Assembly: GCF_020179755.1 (NCBI RefSeq)
Contig: NZ_JAIUCY010000005.1
Span: 372,001-436,000 of the forward strand
Origin: Herbaspirillum sp. alder98
Lineage (GTDB): Bacteria; Pseudomonadota; Gammaproteobacteria; Burkholderiales; Burkholderiaceae_D
DNA: 64,000 nucleotides
Direction of reading: 5' to 3'
The notes beneath the pieces were generated by a model. That model had not been told where the DNA came from, searched no databases, and worked only from the letters and a program-made list of their open reading frames with translations. Positions 1 through 11,207 of the stretch are shown piece by piece. A program made the translations under genes and the position numbers. Position 1 is the first letter of the stretch; every line of letters starts with the position of its first letter.

Positions 1-1002
1 CATGGCGCACTCCCGCAGCAGCAGTGGCGTGTTGACAGGCGCCTTGCCGGTATCGACTCCCGCCACCTTCAATAAATTTTCCAGCAGGACCTGATCCTCC
101 GTGGTCACCACTTCCGGGCTCTTGTTGATGAACCCGTAACGGACTGCCTCGGTGGTTTCAACCGGCTTGCCCTGCGCGATCCAGTTGCCGACCGTCCGGG
201 CATCGATCTCTTCATTGTTACTCGGGTTTTCCTTGATACGGGTCGATACCCGGCCGAAGATCCCGCCTGATGCTTCCAGCCTGGCCGTCGCCGCCTTCAA
301 GGCTTGCGTGATGTCCTGATCCGACTCGCCCGGTTTGCGGGCCTTCACTATCTGATGGAACATGTCGTCAATCGCATCCATCGTCACCGCCACGCTCGGA
401 CTGCTGGCGGCCAGATGCCCCAGTGCCGCGACGCCTTTGCTCCGGCAGGCATGTTCGATGACCTCGGCCAGGTCGGGATGGTACGAGAAGAGCGTGACCA
501 GCTTCATCTCCAGCTTGAGCTGCTCGATAAGCTCGCCGTACTGGGCGCTTGCAGCGGACGCGTTGGTCGAAGGCCCTTGTTTTTCCATCAATCTGGCAGC
601 CAGTTGGCGCACCTTGCCGCTGGCATTTTCCTTGCCCGGGAAGAGCCTGAAATTGGTCGCCTCGCTGGTCTTCTCCATCAGGTTTGCGAACCCTGTCCTG
701 ACCGGATTGCGCTTGATCAATGCGCCGGAGCCGTCCTCCTCTTGCGCCTCGCGACGCAGGGTCGCTTCCAGGGCGACGAATTCGGATCCGAGCTCATGCG
801 CGGCTTGTTGCATGGCCCGCGCGGTGTTGGTCAGCTTGGATTGAGCGCTGCCGGCAAGCTGCATGCGGGCGGGCGTATCTGCGCCCCGTTTCTGGCGTTG
901 ATCGACGGTCAATGCCGTGACCTGCGCCGGGAGAGCAGCTGTTGGCGCAGGGATGTTGATGCCTTCTGTAGAGATATAGGCGCGTGGACCGATTGTCGTC
1001 AT
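1..1002 (-). CDS. Hypothetical protein, 3' end outside the window
   Basis: The reverse strand is open from an ATG at 1002 to the window edge (334 codons, no stop), and the C-terminus is missing. An in-frame TGA lies six codons upstream of the ATG, so the start is firm. The protein begins MTTIGPRAYISTEG. It has a low-complexity Ala/Thr/Pro/Gln-rich N-terminus of about 45 residues, no signal peptide and no membrane segment, followed by a mainly helical, charged body. I do not recognise the family. The disordered N-terminus and soluble helical body would suit a secreted effector or a secretion-gatekeeper protein, but that is only a guess and no motif proves it. The overlapping plus-strand frames look like shadows of this gene. 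Confidence 0.7.
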   Translation of the reverse strand, partial: MTTIGPRAYISTEGINIPAPTAALPAQVTALTVDQRQKRGADTPARMQLAGSAQSKLTNTARAMQQAAHELGSEFVALEATLRREAQEEDGSGALIKRNPVRTGFANLMEKTSEATNFRLFPGKENASGKVRQLAARLMEKQGPSTNASAASAQYGELIEQLKLEMKLVTLFSYHPDLAEVIEHACRSKGVAALGHLAASSPSVAVTMDAIDDMFHQIVKARKPGESDQDITQALKAATARLEASGGIFGRVSTRIKENPSNNEEIDARTVGNWIAQGKPVETTEAVRYGFINKSPEVVTTEDQVLLENLLKVAGVDTGKAPVNTPLLLRECAM

Positions 1003-1172
1003 TCTGGTTTTTCTTCACATGATCACGCCTGGGGAGAATCCTCATGATCGCGGGCAAAGTGCTGGCGGGATCCATTCATCTCAGGCTGGGTGGGCGGGGG
1101 TAAATCTAACGAAAATAAGTGACGAATCCTTCATCCCCGGTTCCATCGGCAACCAGTCACATGCGCAACGAA

Positions 1173-1204
1173 AACGGCCCGGTCGAAAGATCGACCGGGC
1201 CGTT
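1173..1204 (-). terminator. Rho-independent terminator downstream of the carbonic anhydrase gene
   Basis: A perfect 14-bp inverted repeat (AACGGCCCGGTCGA and its complement) encloses a 4-nt loop. On the reverse strand it is followed by TTTT. It sits 38 bp past the stop of the carbonic anhydrase gene, so it most likely ends that transcript. Confidence 0.85.
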
Positions 1205-1241
1205 CGCACTGCTCGTTGCGCTCAGGCGCAACGTCATCCCG

Positions 1242-1949
1242 TCAAGGTGCCGCGTCGGCGTAGCGCGCCAGGCTTTGCGTGAGATGGCGCTGGCAATCGT
1301 CGGCGCTGCCGATGGCTTCGGTCAGGTTGCGCAGCAGGCCGTCATGCACGCCATAGACCAGGCCGTAGATGCTCAGCTCCTGGCCGCGTTCCCAGGCGTC
1401 AGTGACGATGGTGGTGCGGCAGATATTGGCCATCTGTTCCAGCACGTTGAGTTCGCACAGGCGATCATGCTGTTCGCTGTGGCTCATGCCGTCGTGGAAG
1501 CAGTGCACGTGCTTTTCGTGCACATCCTGCACGTGCTGCAACCAGTTGTCGGCCAGGCCGACACGGCGCTTGGTGAGCGCGGCCGAGACGCCGGCGCAGC
1601 CGTAATGGCCGCAGATGATCACGTGCTTGACCTTCAGCACGTCCACGGCGAACTGCAATACCGACAGGCAGTTCAGGTCGGTATGCACCACCACGTTGGC
1701 GATGTTGCGGTGGACGAACAATTCGCCCGGCAACAAACCCAGCAGGTCATTGGCCGGTACGCGGTTGTCGGAGCAACCGATCCACATGTATTCGGGCGAG
1801 CGCTGGGCGCCCAGTTTCTTGAAGAAATCCGGGTCGCGTGCGGTGATTTCGGAGGCCCAGCGGCGGTTTCCCTTGAGCAGCTGTTCCTGGATCATGTCTT
1901 GTGGGCTTGGTGTTGTCATGGTCGGCAAGATCTGGTTGGTCGCGCGCAT
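1242..1949 (-). CDS. can: Beta-class carbonic anhydrase
   Basis: Interconverts CO2 and bicarbonate in the cytoplasm, supplying bicarbonate for carboxylation reactions. The zinc ligands of the beta class are visible: Cys59 in the motif CSDNR (with the Asp61/Arg63 dyad), then His115 and Cys118 in CGHYGC. Length (235 aa) is typical of the bacterial Can/CynT type. The start is ambiguous: the longest frame starts at 1949, but an internal ATG at 1919 (MTTPSPQ) would remove ten atypical residues; neither has a good Shine-Dalgarno sequence. The gene is monocistronic, lies downstream of the dnaJ terminator and has its own strong terminator. Confident in function. Confidence 0.95.
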   Translation of the reverse strand: MRATNQILPTMTTPSPQDMIQEQLLKGNRRWASEITARDPDFFKKLGAQRSPEYMWIGCSDNRVPANDLLGLLPGELFVHRNIANVVVHTDLNCLSVLQFAVDVLKVKHVIICGHYGCAGVSAALTKRRVGLADNWLQHVQDVHEKHVHCFHDGMSHSEQHDRLCELNVLEQMANICRTTIVTDAWERGQELSIYGLVYGVHDGLLRNLTEAIGSADDCQRHLTQSLARYADAAP

Positions 1950-2195
1950 CGATACGCCGCATGCTCAGGCAGGCGGCGCTCAGGCGCGCTGGTTGGATGA
2001 GCGAAAGACGAGCTGCTTGCGGCCATGCATCGTTGCGATGCACATGTTGCCGGTGTCGCGCGCGCTCTGTGGCGGCCCCTGCGCGACGCTGCTATCAGGA
2101 GAAGTTCTCCAGGTCTTCCGGTTGCCACGGTGCATCATCGCCATCCTGGATGGCGGCGTCACCGCGACTGCATTGTATAGAAAATACGATGCAAA

Positions 2196-2223
2196 AACCG
2201 GCCGGCCACAGGGCCGACCGGTT
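2196..2223 (-). terminator. Rho-independent terminator after dnaJ
   Basis: On the reverse strand a 12-bp stem (AACCGGUCGGCC against GGCCGGCCGGUU, with one U-G wobble) with a 4-nt loop is followed by a U run. It lies 15 bp past the dnaJ stop. The wobble pairs only on the minus-strand RNA, which supports that orientation. Confidence 0.85.
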
Positions 2224-2238
2224 CGGTCACGACAGGCG

Positions 2239-3369
2239 TTACTCGAAGAATTCCTTGACCTTGTCCTTCCAGGTCTTGGTCTGCGGGCTGTGCTTGGCGC
2301 CGCCTTCGGTAGTCAGTTGCTCGAACTCGCGCATCAGGTCCTTCTGGCGCTCGGTGAGCTTGACCGGGGTCTCGACCACGACGCGGCAGAACAGGTCGCC
2401 AGGCACCTTGGAGTGCACGTTCTTGACGCCCTTGCCGCGCAGGCGGAAGGTCTTGCCCGACTGGGTGCCTTCAGGGATGGCGAATGCCGCCTTGCCGTTC
2501 AGCGTCGGCGCTTCGATCTCGCCGCCGAGCGCGGCCTTGGCGAACGAAATCGGCATTTCGCAGCTCAGGTCGTCGCCTTCGCGATGGAACACGTCGTGCT
2601 GCTTGATGTGAATCTCGACATACAGGTCGCCAGACGGTCCGCCGTTGACGCCCGGCTCGCCGTTGCCGCCCGAGCGAATGCGCATGCCGTCATCGATACC
2701 GGCCGGGATATTCACTTCCAGGGTCTTGTTGCGCTTGATGCGACCGGCGCCGGCGCACGTCGGGCATGGCTCGGGAATCACCTTGCCGCTGCCGTGGCAC
2801 TTGGGGCAGGTCTGCTGGATGCTGAAGAAACCCTGCTGCATGCGCACCTGGCCGTGACCGCCGCAGGTGCCGCACGTGGTAGGCGTGGTGCCTGGCTTGG
2901 CGCCATTGCCGTGGCAGGTGCCGCACTCATCCCAGGACGGTACCCGGATGGTGGTATCAAAACCGTGCGCCGCCTGCTCCAGCGTGATCTCGAGGTTGTA
3001 GCGCAGATCGGCGCCGCGATACACCTGCGGTCCCGCGCTACGGCCGCGACCGCCGCCGCCGCCACCGAAGATATCGCCGAAGATGTCGCCAAAGGCATCG
3101 GCAAAGCCGCCGGCGCCCGCGCCCGCACCGCCACCCATATTGGGATCGACGCCCGCATGGCCGTAGCGGTCATAGGCTTCGCGCTTCTGCGGATCGGACA
3201 GCATCTCGTAGGCTTCCTTGACCTCCTTGAACTTCTCTTCGGCGCCCTTGCTGTCGGGGTTGCGGTCAGGGTGATACTTCATCGCAAGCTTGCGATAAGT
3301 CTTCTTGATTTCTTCATCGGTGGCGTTCTTGGCCAGTCCGAGAATCTCGTAAAAATCGCGTTTTGCCAT
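2239..3369 (-). CDS. dnaJ: Molecular chaperone DnaJ (Hsp40)
   Basis: Co-chaperone that delivers unfolded clients to DnaK and stimulates its ATPase. Class I architecture is complete in 376 aa: an N-terminal J domain with the HPD triad at residues 33-35, a Gly/Phe-rich linker at about 75-115, a zinc-finger region at about 150-215 with four CxxCxGxG-type repeats ([32 protein letters not shown]), and the C-terminal substrate-binding and dimerisation domains. It lies 208 bp downstream of dnaK on the same strand, separated by a hairpin at 3496-3545. No separate heat-shock promoter is obvious in the gap, so it probably shares the dnaK transcript. Confidence 0.99.
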   Translation of the reverse strand: MAKRDFYEILGLAKNATDEEIKKTYRKLAMKYHPDRNPDSKGAEEKFKEVKEAYEMLSDPQKREAYDRYGHAGVDPNMGGGAGAGAGGFADAFGDIFGDIFGGGGGGRGRSAGPQVYRGADLRYNLEITLEQAAHGFDTTIRVPSWDECGTCHGNGAKPGTTPTTCGTCGGHGQVRMQQGFFSIQQTCPKCHGSGKVIPEPCPTCAGAGRIKRNKTLEVNIPAGIDDGMRIRSGGNGEPGVNGGPSGDLYVEIHIKQHDVFHREGDDLSCEMPISFAKAALGGEIEAPTLNGKAAFAIPEGTQSGKTFRLRGKGVKNVHSKVPGDLFCRVVVETPVKLTERQKDLMREFEQLTTEGGAKHSPQTKTWKDKVKEFFE

Positions 3370-3495
3370 ATTTGCAACTCGTCTCTAAAGGCCGAAACCA
3401 ACATACGGAAAAAGCCAAGTGCAGCGTGGGTCGCTGAACCTGGCGTGGCCGCCAGTGCTTTTGCGTGCACTGGGTAATACGCACTTCAAAAATCG

Positions 3496-3545
3496 GCCCG
3501 GGTTGCAAAACCAGCCGCTTGTCACAGCTGGTTTCACACCCGGGC
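3496..3545 (-). terminator. Imperfect hairpin between dnaK and dnaJ, possible attenuator
   Basis: An imperfect inverted repeat of about 22 bp, with GCCCGGGT and AACCAGC arms interrupted by a few mismatched bases, is followed on the reverse strand by CGATTTTTG. It resembles a leaky rho-independent terminator. In this position it could lower dnaJ expression relative to dnaK or stabilise the processed ends. Confidence 0.5.
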
Positions 3546-3577
3546 ACATGCCGTCCGTTGTTGGCGTCAGGCTGGGA

Positions 3578-5524
<1,947 letters not shown>

Positions 5525-5580
5525 GATTTTTCCTCGATCGGCCCTGGATGCCGGGCCATAGTAGTTTTAGATGTTTTTAA

Positions 5581-5607
5581 TATGTGGAGGACAGTCAGAG
5601 TTTCAAG
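5581..5607 (-). promoter_or_regulatory. Predicted sigma-32 heat-shock promoter of dnaK
   Basis: Reading the reverse strand, a perfect -35 CTTGAAA (5607-5601) is separated by 13 bp from CCACAT (5587-5582). This is close to the RpoH consensus CTTGAAA-N13-17-CCCCATNT. It lies 57 bp upstream of the dnaK start. Confidence 0.8.
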
Positions 5608-5662
5608 CGCCGGAGCCAGCCCAAAAAGCAATTTTTATGCCTCTTGGCGTCCGCCGCCTGAA

Positions 5663-6229
5663 TTACTTTCCCTGCGCCACCGTCACCAGTGCCGGGCGCA
5701 GCAAACGCTCGGAAATCACATAACCCTTCTGCAACACCAGCACCACAGTGTTGGCTTCCTGCTCGGCCGGCACGGCCGAGATGGCCTGATGCTTCATCGG
5801 GTCGAGCTTTTCGCCGGTTTGCGGATTGACCTCTTGCAGCTTGTTCTTCTCGAACGCCGAAGACAGTTGCTTCAATGTCATCTCGACACCTTCCTTGAGC
5901 GATTCAAGGCTGGGGTTGTCCAGCTTCAGGGCCATTTCGAGACTGTCCTTGACCGGCAACAGCGACTCGGCAAACCCTTCGATGGCGAATTTATGCGCCT
6001 TGGCAATATCGTCCTGGGCGCGGCGGCGGATGTTCTCGCCTTCGGCACGTGCCCGCAGGAAAGCGTCCTGCATTTCTGCGATACGCGCTTCGGCCGCAGC
6101 CAGCTTGTCTTCCAGCGTAGGTTCGGCAGCCACTGCCTCGACCTGAGCCTCGCCTTCGGGCGCCACCACCTGTTCGGCCTGGACCTGCGCCTGCTCGTTC
6201 TGGGCTTGCTGTTTATCGTTGTCTTGCAT
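5663..6229 (-). CDS. grpE: Nucleotide exchange factor GrpE
   Basis: Releases ADP from DnaK and acts as a thermosensor of the chaperone cycle. The 188-aa protein has an acidic, Gln/Ala-rich disordered N-terminus (about residues 1-45), a long helix forming the dimeric coiled coil (about 45-90, containing [11 protein letters not shown]), and the small beta domain near the C-terminus with [17 protein letters not shown] and [17 protein letters not shown], both typical of GrpE. Length is normal. It precedes dnaK by 138 bp; each gene has its own sigma-32-like promoter. Confidence 0.98.
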   Translation of the reverse strand: MQDNDKQQAQNEQAQVQAEQVVAPEGEAQVEAVAAEPTLEDKLAAAEARIAEMQDAFLRARAEGENIRRRAQDDIAKAHKFAIEGFAESLLPVKDSLEMALKLDNPSLESLKEGVEMTLKQLSSAFEKNKLQEVNPQTGEKLDPMKHQAISAVPAEQEANTVVLVLQKGYVISERLLRPALVTVAQGK

Positions 6230-6333
6230 TCCTGAATTACCTCCAACAAATCAAAGCGTTACGTGAAGTCCTGCAAGGCTGCCCGCAGCCGGAAGCGCGG
6301 CAGAGCCAGCCGGACCGAACCCGGATGCCGCCC

Positions 6334-6362
6334 TAGATAAGGCAGGCTGCCCGCATTTCAAG
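6334..6362 (-). promoter_or_regulatory. Predicted sigma-32 heat-shock promoter of grpE
   Basis: On the reverse strand a perfect CTTGAAA (6362-6356) is followed after 14 bp by CTTATCTA (6341-6334), a partial match to the RpoH -10 element. It lies about 105 bp upstream of grpE. The -10 is less convincing than that of dnaK. Confidence 0.6.
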
Positions 6363-6508
6363 GCCTTTTTGCCTTTTCCTGTCATTTCAACAAGAGAATT
6401 GTTACGAGGGGTTACAAGAATGTCGAGACGCATCTTCAAGTTGAACCGACCGTGACCTAAGATGATTGTGCGCCGCCCGAAGGCGTCGACATTCAAATGG
6501 GGGACACC

Positions 6509-6613
6509 ATGAAATTGCCTCTGATTGCAGTGACCATCCTGATTGCGGCCTACAGCCTGCTGGCCACGGCCTGGATCAGCTACTCCCACCTGGTCGGGGA
6601 ATTTACGCTCTAG
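6509..6613 (+). CDS. Small single-pass membrane protein, 34 aa
   Basis: A short ORF that would fall below common length cut-offs. An ATG at 6509 follows a GGGGGA Shine-Dalgarno sequence by about 5 nt, and the product is 34 residues (MKLPLIAVTI... ending GEFTL). Residues 3-27 form one hydrophobic helix, preceded by a single Lys and followed by a short polar tail, as in known bacterial small membrane proteins. It stands alone between divergent grpE and convergent hemH. No family is recognised. The Shine-Dalgarno sequence, the spacing and the compact hydrophobic composition support a real gene. Confidence 0.55.
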   Translation: MKLPLIAVTILIAAYSLLATAWISYSHLVGEFTL

Positions 6614-6690
6614 CAACACGGCCAGCCATCCGCCAGCCTCCCCGCACGACCCTGCTCCCCCGCTCGAACCCGTTATTCTAGCAGCCCCGC

Positions 6691-7710
6691 CTACCGCGTC
6701 GGCCATCCGGCCAGTTCCTGCTCGGCAATATCGGCCAGCGCCGCCAGCCATGGCGTCGATTCGTTGAGGCAAGCGATGTAGTGGAATTGCGCGCCGCCGG
6801 CGTGCAGGAATTCGTCCTTGACCTCCATGGCGATCTCTTCCAGCGTTTCCAGGCAATCGCTGGTAAAGCCGGGGCAGATCACGTCGATGCGCTGCACGCC
6901 ATCACGCCCCAGTTGCTGCACCGTGGGCGCGGTATAAGGCTGCAACCATTCGGCCCGCCCGAAGCGCGACTGGAACGTCACCAGATAGCGATCTGCTTCC
7001 AGCCCCAGCGCCTGCGCCAGCAACTCCGCGGTTTGCAGGCATTCGTCGTAATACGGATCGCCCAGTTCATAGGTGCGCCTGGGCACGCCATGAAAGCTCA
7101 TCACCAGCCGCTCGCCGCGCCCGTGCTCGGCCCAATACGCTTGCACCGACTGTTGCAGGGCCTGGATATAGCCCGGGTGCAGGCGATAGTCGCGCACCAG
7201 CCGCAACGCAGGGATATTGCGCACTTGCCGATAGTGCGCGAACACGGCATCGAAGATCGAGGCGGTGGTGGTGCCCGAATATTGCGGATAAGCCGGGATC
7301 ACCAGGATGCGCTGGCAACCCTGGACCTTGAGGCGATCCAGCACTTCCGGCAAGCCGGGATTGCCATAGCGCATGGCGTGCTCGACCCGCACCTGATGGC
7401 CGCGCTGGGCCAGCAGTTGCCCCAATCCTGCGGCCTGTTGCCGGGTATGCACCATCAGCGGCGAACCCTGCTCGCTCCAGATCGAACGGTACTTGGCGGC
7501 CGAGCGCGACGAACGGAACGGCAGGATGATGCCATTGAGGATGAACCACCACACTGCACGCGGAATCTCGACCACCCGCGGGTCGGACAGGAATTGCTTC
7601 AGGTAGCGCCGCACGGCGCCGGTCTCGGCCGCGTCGGGCGTACCCAGATTGACCAGCACGACAGCCGTGGCTTCATTGGTGTTGCGAGGGGGTTCTTGTC
7701 TGAATGCCAT
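6691..7710 (-). CDS. hemH: Ferrochelatase (protoheme ferro-lyase)
   Basis: Inserts Fe2+ into protoporphyrin IX, the last step of haem synthesis. The 339-aa product has the family core: an N-terminal VVLVNLGTPD strand-loop, the catalytic-His motif SFHGVPRRTYELGDPY, and the C-terminal motif CPGFTSDCLETLEEI carrying the conserved acidic residues. Length suits the soluble or membrane-associated bacterial enzyme; there is no transmembrane segment. It is followed upstream on the same strand by recN after 27 bp, so the recN-hemH pair may be co-transcribed. A HemJ-type protoporphyrinogen oxidase gene lies elsewhere in the window at 28293. Confidence 0.97.
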   Translation of the reverse strand: MAFRQEPPRNTNEATAVVLVNLGTPDAAETGAVRRYLKQFLSDPRVVEIPRAVWWFILNGIILPFRSSRSAAKYRSIWSEQGSPLMVHTRQQAAGLGQLLAQRGHQVRVEHAMRYGNPGLPEVLDRLKVQGCQRILVIPAYPQYSGTTTASIFDAVFAHYRQVRNIPALRLVRDYRLHPGYIQALQQSVQAYWAEHGRGERLVMSFHGVPRRTYELGDPYYDECLQTAELLAQALGLEADRYLVTFQSRFGRAEWLQPYTAPTVQQLGRDGVQRIDVICPGFTSDCLETLEEIAMEVKDEFLHAGGAQFHYIACLNESTPWLAALADIAEQELAGWPTR

Positions 7711-7737
7711 CGGAATTGAAAATTTAAGGGAAAGCGC

Positions 7738-9384
7738 TCAGGACGCCAGCAGCTCGCGCGCATGCTTGCGCGTGGTGGCCGTGATCTCGAGTCCGCCCAG
7801 CATGCGGGCAATTTCTTCGACCCGCGACTTGGCGTCGAGGCCGTCGATGGTCGATACGGTGCGCTCATCTTCACTGCGCTTGCTGACCTGGAAATGCTGG
7901 TTGGCCTGGCTGGCCACTTGCGGCAAGTGCGTCACGCACAGCACCTGGTGCTCTTGCCCCAGCCGGCGCAACAGGCGTCCGACCACTTCGGCCACGCCGC
8001 CACCGATGCCGCTGTCGACTTCATCGAAGATCAGGGTCGGGGTGCCGGTGGCATGTGAGGCGATCACCGAGATGGCCAGCGAAATGCGCGCCAGCTCGCC
8101 GCCCGAGGCGACCTTGGCCAACGGGCGCAAGGCCACGCCGGCATGCCCGGCGACCTGGAACTCGACCTGCTCCAGGCCGTGGGCGGCAGGCTCGGCGGGG
8201 TTCAGCGCAATGGCAAATCGCCCGCCCGACATCGACAGGTCCTGCATGGCGGCCGTCACGGCGGCACCCAATGCGGCGGCAGCGGCCGCCCGTGCCTTGG
8301 ACAATTTCCCCGCCAACGCCAGGTAAGCGGACTTCAGTTTGTCTTCCTGGGCGCGCAGCGCATCGAGGTCGCTGGCGTCGGCCAACTGCCTGAGCTGCTC
8401 CGACAGGGTGAGGTGTTCCTGCGGCAAGTCGTCCGGCTGCACATGGAACTTGCGGGCGGTGGAATGGATCGCTTCCAGGCGCGACTCGACCTCTTGCAAC
8501 CGGGCCGGATCAAGTTCGACCCGCCCCAGATAATCATTGAGCGCATAGACCGCCTCCTGCATCTGGATGCGGGCCGGTTCCAGCACATCGAGCACCGGCT
8601 TCAAGGCGACGTCGACATCGGCCAGGCGGCCCAACTTCTGCGTGATCGACGACAGCTGCGAGAGCATCGGCGAGTCCGACTCCGAAATCGCCAGCAAGGC
8701 TTCCTGGGCGCCGCCGATAAGCGCCGCCGCGTGCGACAGCCGGCTGTGCTCGGCGCTGATCTCGTCCCACTCGCCGGGCTTCACGGCCAGCTTGCCGAGC
8801 TCGCTCACCTGCCATTGCAGCCGCTCGCGCTCCAGCAATACATTGCGCTGGTTCTGTTCGAACTCTTCGCGCTGGCGGGCCAGGGCGCGCCAGCTGCGAT
8901 GACCGCTGGCGACTTCGCGCGCCAGCTCCAGCAGCCCGGCCTGGCTATCGAGCAGGTGGCGTTGGGCATCCGGCTTCATCAGTGACTGATGCGCATGCTG
9001 GCCGTGGATGTCGACCAGCATCTCGCCCAGCTCGCGCAGTTGGGTGGCCGTGGCCGCGCTGCCGTTGACATAGGCTTTGGAACGTCCGGCGTTGTCGATT
9101 ACGCGCCGCAGCAGCACGCCGCCGTCTTCGTCGGTGTACTGGTTGGCTTCCAGCCAGGCCTGCACTTCGGGGGTCGGGGTGAAATCGGCGCTGATGTCGG
9201 CACGCGCGGCGCCCTCGCGCACCACGCTGGCGTCGCCGCGCCCTCCCAGCGCCAGCGCCAGGGCATCGATCAGGATGGATTTGCCGGCGCCGGTCTCGCC
9301 GGTGAAGACGGAAAACCCGCGCGCGAATTCGAGCTCGATGGCGTCGACAATCACAAAGTCGCGAATCGTGAGGGTACGCAGCAT
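7738..9384 (-). CDS. recN: DNA repair protein RecN
   Basis: SMC-like ATPase acting in double-strand-break repair. Walker A (GETGAGKS) lies near residue 30, a long coiled-coil hinge occupies the middle third (about 150-350), the ABC signature VASGGELAR and Walker B LIFDEVDSGIGG lie near the C-terminus, and the D/H-loop region reads CVTHLPQVASQAN. The frame is open up to 9435, but the conserved N-terminus MLRTLTIRDFVIVD begins at the ATG at 9384, which gives the usual length (548 aa), so that start was chosen. It lies downstream of nadK on the same strand. Confidence 0.96.
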   Translation of the reverse strand: MLRTLTIRDFVIVDAIELEFARGFSVFTGETGAGKSILIDALALALGGRGDASVVREGAARADISADFTPTPEVQAWLEANQYTDEDGGVLLRRVIDNAGRSKAYVNGSAATATQLRELGEMLVDIHGQHAHQSLMKPDAQRHLLDSQAGLLELAREVASGHRSWRALARQREEFEQNQRNVLLERERLQWQVSELGKLAVKPGEWDEISAEHSRLSHAAALIGGAQEALLAISESDSPMLSQLSSITQKLGRLADVDVALKPVLDVLEPARIQMQEAVYALNDYLGRVELDPARLQEVESRLEAIHSTARKFHVQPDDLPQEHLTLSEQLRQLADASDLDALRAQEDKLKSAYLALAGKLSKARAAAAAALGAAVTAAMQDLSMSGGRFAIALNPAEPAAHGLEQVEFQVAGHAGVALRPLAKVASGGELARISLAISVIASHATGTPTLIFDEVDSGIGGGVAEVVGRLLRRLGQEHQVLCVTHLPQVASQANQHFQVSKRSEDERTVSTIDGLDAKSRVEEIARMLGGLEITATTRKHARELLAS

Positions 9385-9445
9385 GATGTTCTGGACAGGT
9401 GGATGGCGCGATGGGCGGGCAGCGGGCTGCCGCATGAGTTGACGC

Positions 9446-10363
9446 TTATTGTAGCCGCCCTTCCAGCGACGGATATTCGTTCCAGTGCAACTTCTGGCGC
9501 AGCGTATCGAAATAGCTCCAGCCCTGCGGGTGCAGAAAGGTGATCTTGTGGGCCGAGCGGCGAATCACGATTCGGTCGCCGTGCAACACGCTGGTCAGCG
9601 ACTGCATGTCGAAGTTGGCGCTGACCTCGCGCCCCGCCACCACCTGGATGACGATTTCACAAGAGTCCGAAATGGTAATCGGCCGGTTCGACAGGGCATG
9701 CGGCGAAATCGGCACCAGCACGATGCCGTGCAGGCTGGGATGCAGGATCGGGCCGCCGGCCGACAGCGCATACGCGGTCGACCCGGTGGGCGTGGCCACG
9801 ATCAGGCCGTCCGAACGCTGGTTGTACATGAAGCGGCCATCGACCTCGACCAGCAACTCGACCATGCCCGAGGTCGCGCCACGCGCCACCACCACATCGT
9901 TAAGCGCCAGCGCATGGAAGATCTCGGCGCCCTCGCGAAACACCCGCGCCTCCAGCAGCGAACGGGACTCGGCCTCGACCTTGCCCTCCAGCATGTCGCC
10001 CAGGGAAGGTATCATCCGGTCCTGGGAAATATCGGTGATAAACCCCAGCCGCCCCTGGTTGATCCCGATCAGCGGCACATTGTAAGGCGCCAGTTGGCGC
10101 GCAATGCCCAGCATGGTGCCGTCACCGCCGACCACGATGGCCAGGTCGGCATGCTGCCCGATCTGTTCCGGCGTCATGGCGTCGTACCCTTCCAGCGAGA
10201 CGTTCTGGGCGGTCTCGGCCTCGAACACCACGGTATGCCCGTGGGACTCGACGAAGACTGCAATCTCGGAAAGCAGTTGCGCAATGCCGACCGCCTGGAA
10301 CTTGCCGACGATGGCGATCGTCTTGGGTACAGCTGCCTGGATGGGTAATTTGATGGGCCACAT
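9446..10363 (-). CDS. nadK: NAD kinase
   Basis: Phosphorylates NAD to NADP with ATP or polyphosphate. The 305-aa protein contains the diagnostic GGDGTMLG motif, the [10 protein letters not shown] motif and the C-terminal domain signature [20 protein letters not shown], which together are specific for the family. A short N-terminal extension (about 12 residues) precedes the first strand TIAIVGKF. It is transcribed divergently from the HAD hydrolase gene with a 54-bp shared gap, and recN follows on the same strand. Confidence 0.97.
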   Translation of the reverse strand: MWPIKLPIQAAVPKTIAIVGKFQAVGIAQLLSEIAVFVESHGHTVVFEAETAQNVSLEGYDAMTPEQIGQHADLAIVVGGDGTMLGIARQLAPYNVPLIGINQGRLGFITDISQDRMIPSLGDMLEGKVEAESRSLLEARVFREGAEIFHALALNDVVVARGATSGMVELLVEVDGRFMYNQRSDGLIVATPTGSTAYALSAGGPILHPSLHGIVLVPISPHALSNRPITISDSCEIVIQVVAGREVSANFDMQSLTSVLHGDRIVIRRSAHKITFLHPQGWSYFDTLRQKLHWNEYPSLEGRLQ

Positions 10364-10417
10364 GCTGCGGATTAGAACATAATTTGATGCGACTCAGAAC
10401 CTACTAGAACTCATTTC

Positions 10418-11134
10418 ATGAATCAAACTGCAACCCCCGCCGCACCGCCGCCCGTCAAGGCGGTACTGTTCGATCTCGACGATACCCTGTGGGCGATCCA
10501 GCCGGTGCTGGCGCGGGCCGAGACCCTGTTATTCGACTGGCTGCGCCAGAACGCCCCGCGCATCACCGAGCGCCACACCATCGCATCCCTGCGCGAACGC
10601 CGCATGGCGCTGCTCGAAAGCGACCCGGTATACCGCATCGACCTGTGGAAACTGCGTCACGCCGCGCTGACCGAGATGTTTATCGAACATGGTGAAGACC
10701 TGGAACTGGTCGAGCATGCCATGGCGCTGTTCTCCGAGGCCCGCAGCACGGTCGACCTGTTCGATGATGTCGAGCCGGGCTTGCAGCGGCTGGGCCAGTC
10801 GCTGACCCTGGGTTCGGTGTCGAACGGCTTCGCCGACCTCGGCCGCATCGGCCTGGCAGGCCACTTCAAGGTTTCGATCGCGGCGCACCGCTTCGGCCGG
10901 GCCAAGCCCGATCCCGCCATCTTCCATGCCGCCTGCGATGCGCTGGGCATCGCCCCGGCCAACACCGTCTACGTCGGCGACGACCTGACGCTGGACGTGC
11001 GCGGCGCTCAGCAGGCCGGATTGCGCGCAGTGTGGATGAATCGTTTCGAACGCGCACTGGAACCCGGCTTTGCGCCCGACGCCATCTGCCGCGACCTGCA
11101 TGAATTGCACGACTGGCTGCAACAGGTGAACTGA
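10418..11134 (+). CDS. HAD-superfamily hydrolase (phosphatase)
   Basis: Haloacid-dehalogenase-type phosphatase of 238 aa with all four motifs: FDLDDTLW (nucleophile Asp and acid/base Asp), the Ser of SVSNGF, the Lys of [10 protein letters not shown], and the acidic [12 protein letters not shown]. The helical cap between motifs I and II places it in subfamily I, near YjjG-type nucleotidases and phosphoglycolate phosphatases. The substrate cannot be read from sequence. The N-terminus has a short Ala/Pro-rich lead. It is followed by hrcA on the same strand after about 70 bp. Confidence 0.9.
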   Translation: MNQTATPAAPPPVKAVLFDLDDTLWAIQPVLARAETLLFDWLRQNAPRITERHTIASLRERRMALLESDPVYRIDLWKLRHAALTEMFIEHGEDLELVEHAMALFSEARSTVDLFDDVEPGLQRLGQSLTLGSVSNGFADLGRIGLAGHFKVSIAAHRFGRAKPDPAIFHAACDALGIAPANTVYVGDDLTLDVRGAQQAGLRAVWMNRFERALEPGFAPDAICRDLHELHDWLQQVN

Positions 11135-11207
11135 GCGATCGGGCTTATTTACGACGGCGTCAAGCCAAGCACCGCTTTTGCGCCGATTAGTCGTTAGAAT
11201 AGCAAGC

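Noticed and set aside
1003-1241. A type III secretion (hrp-type) promoter for the left-edge gene
   Set aside because: TTCG motifs on the reverse strand are not at the spacing required for an hrp-II box, and no GGAACC-type element is present.
10364-11207. A CIRCE element for HrcA
   Set aside because: No TTAGCACTC-N9-GAGTGCTAA dyad in the regions around hrcA, grpE, dnaK or dnaJ.
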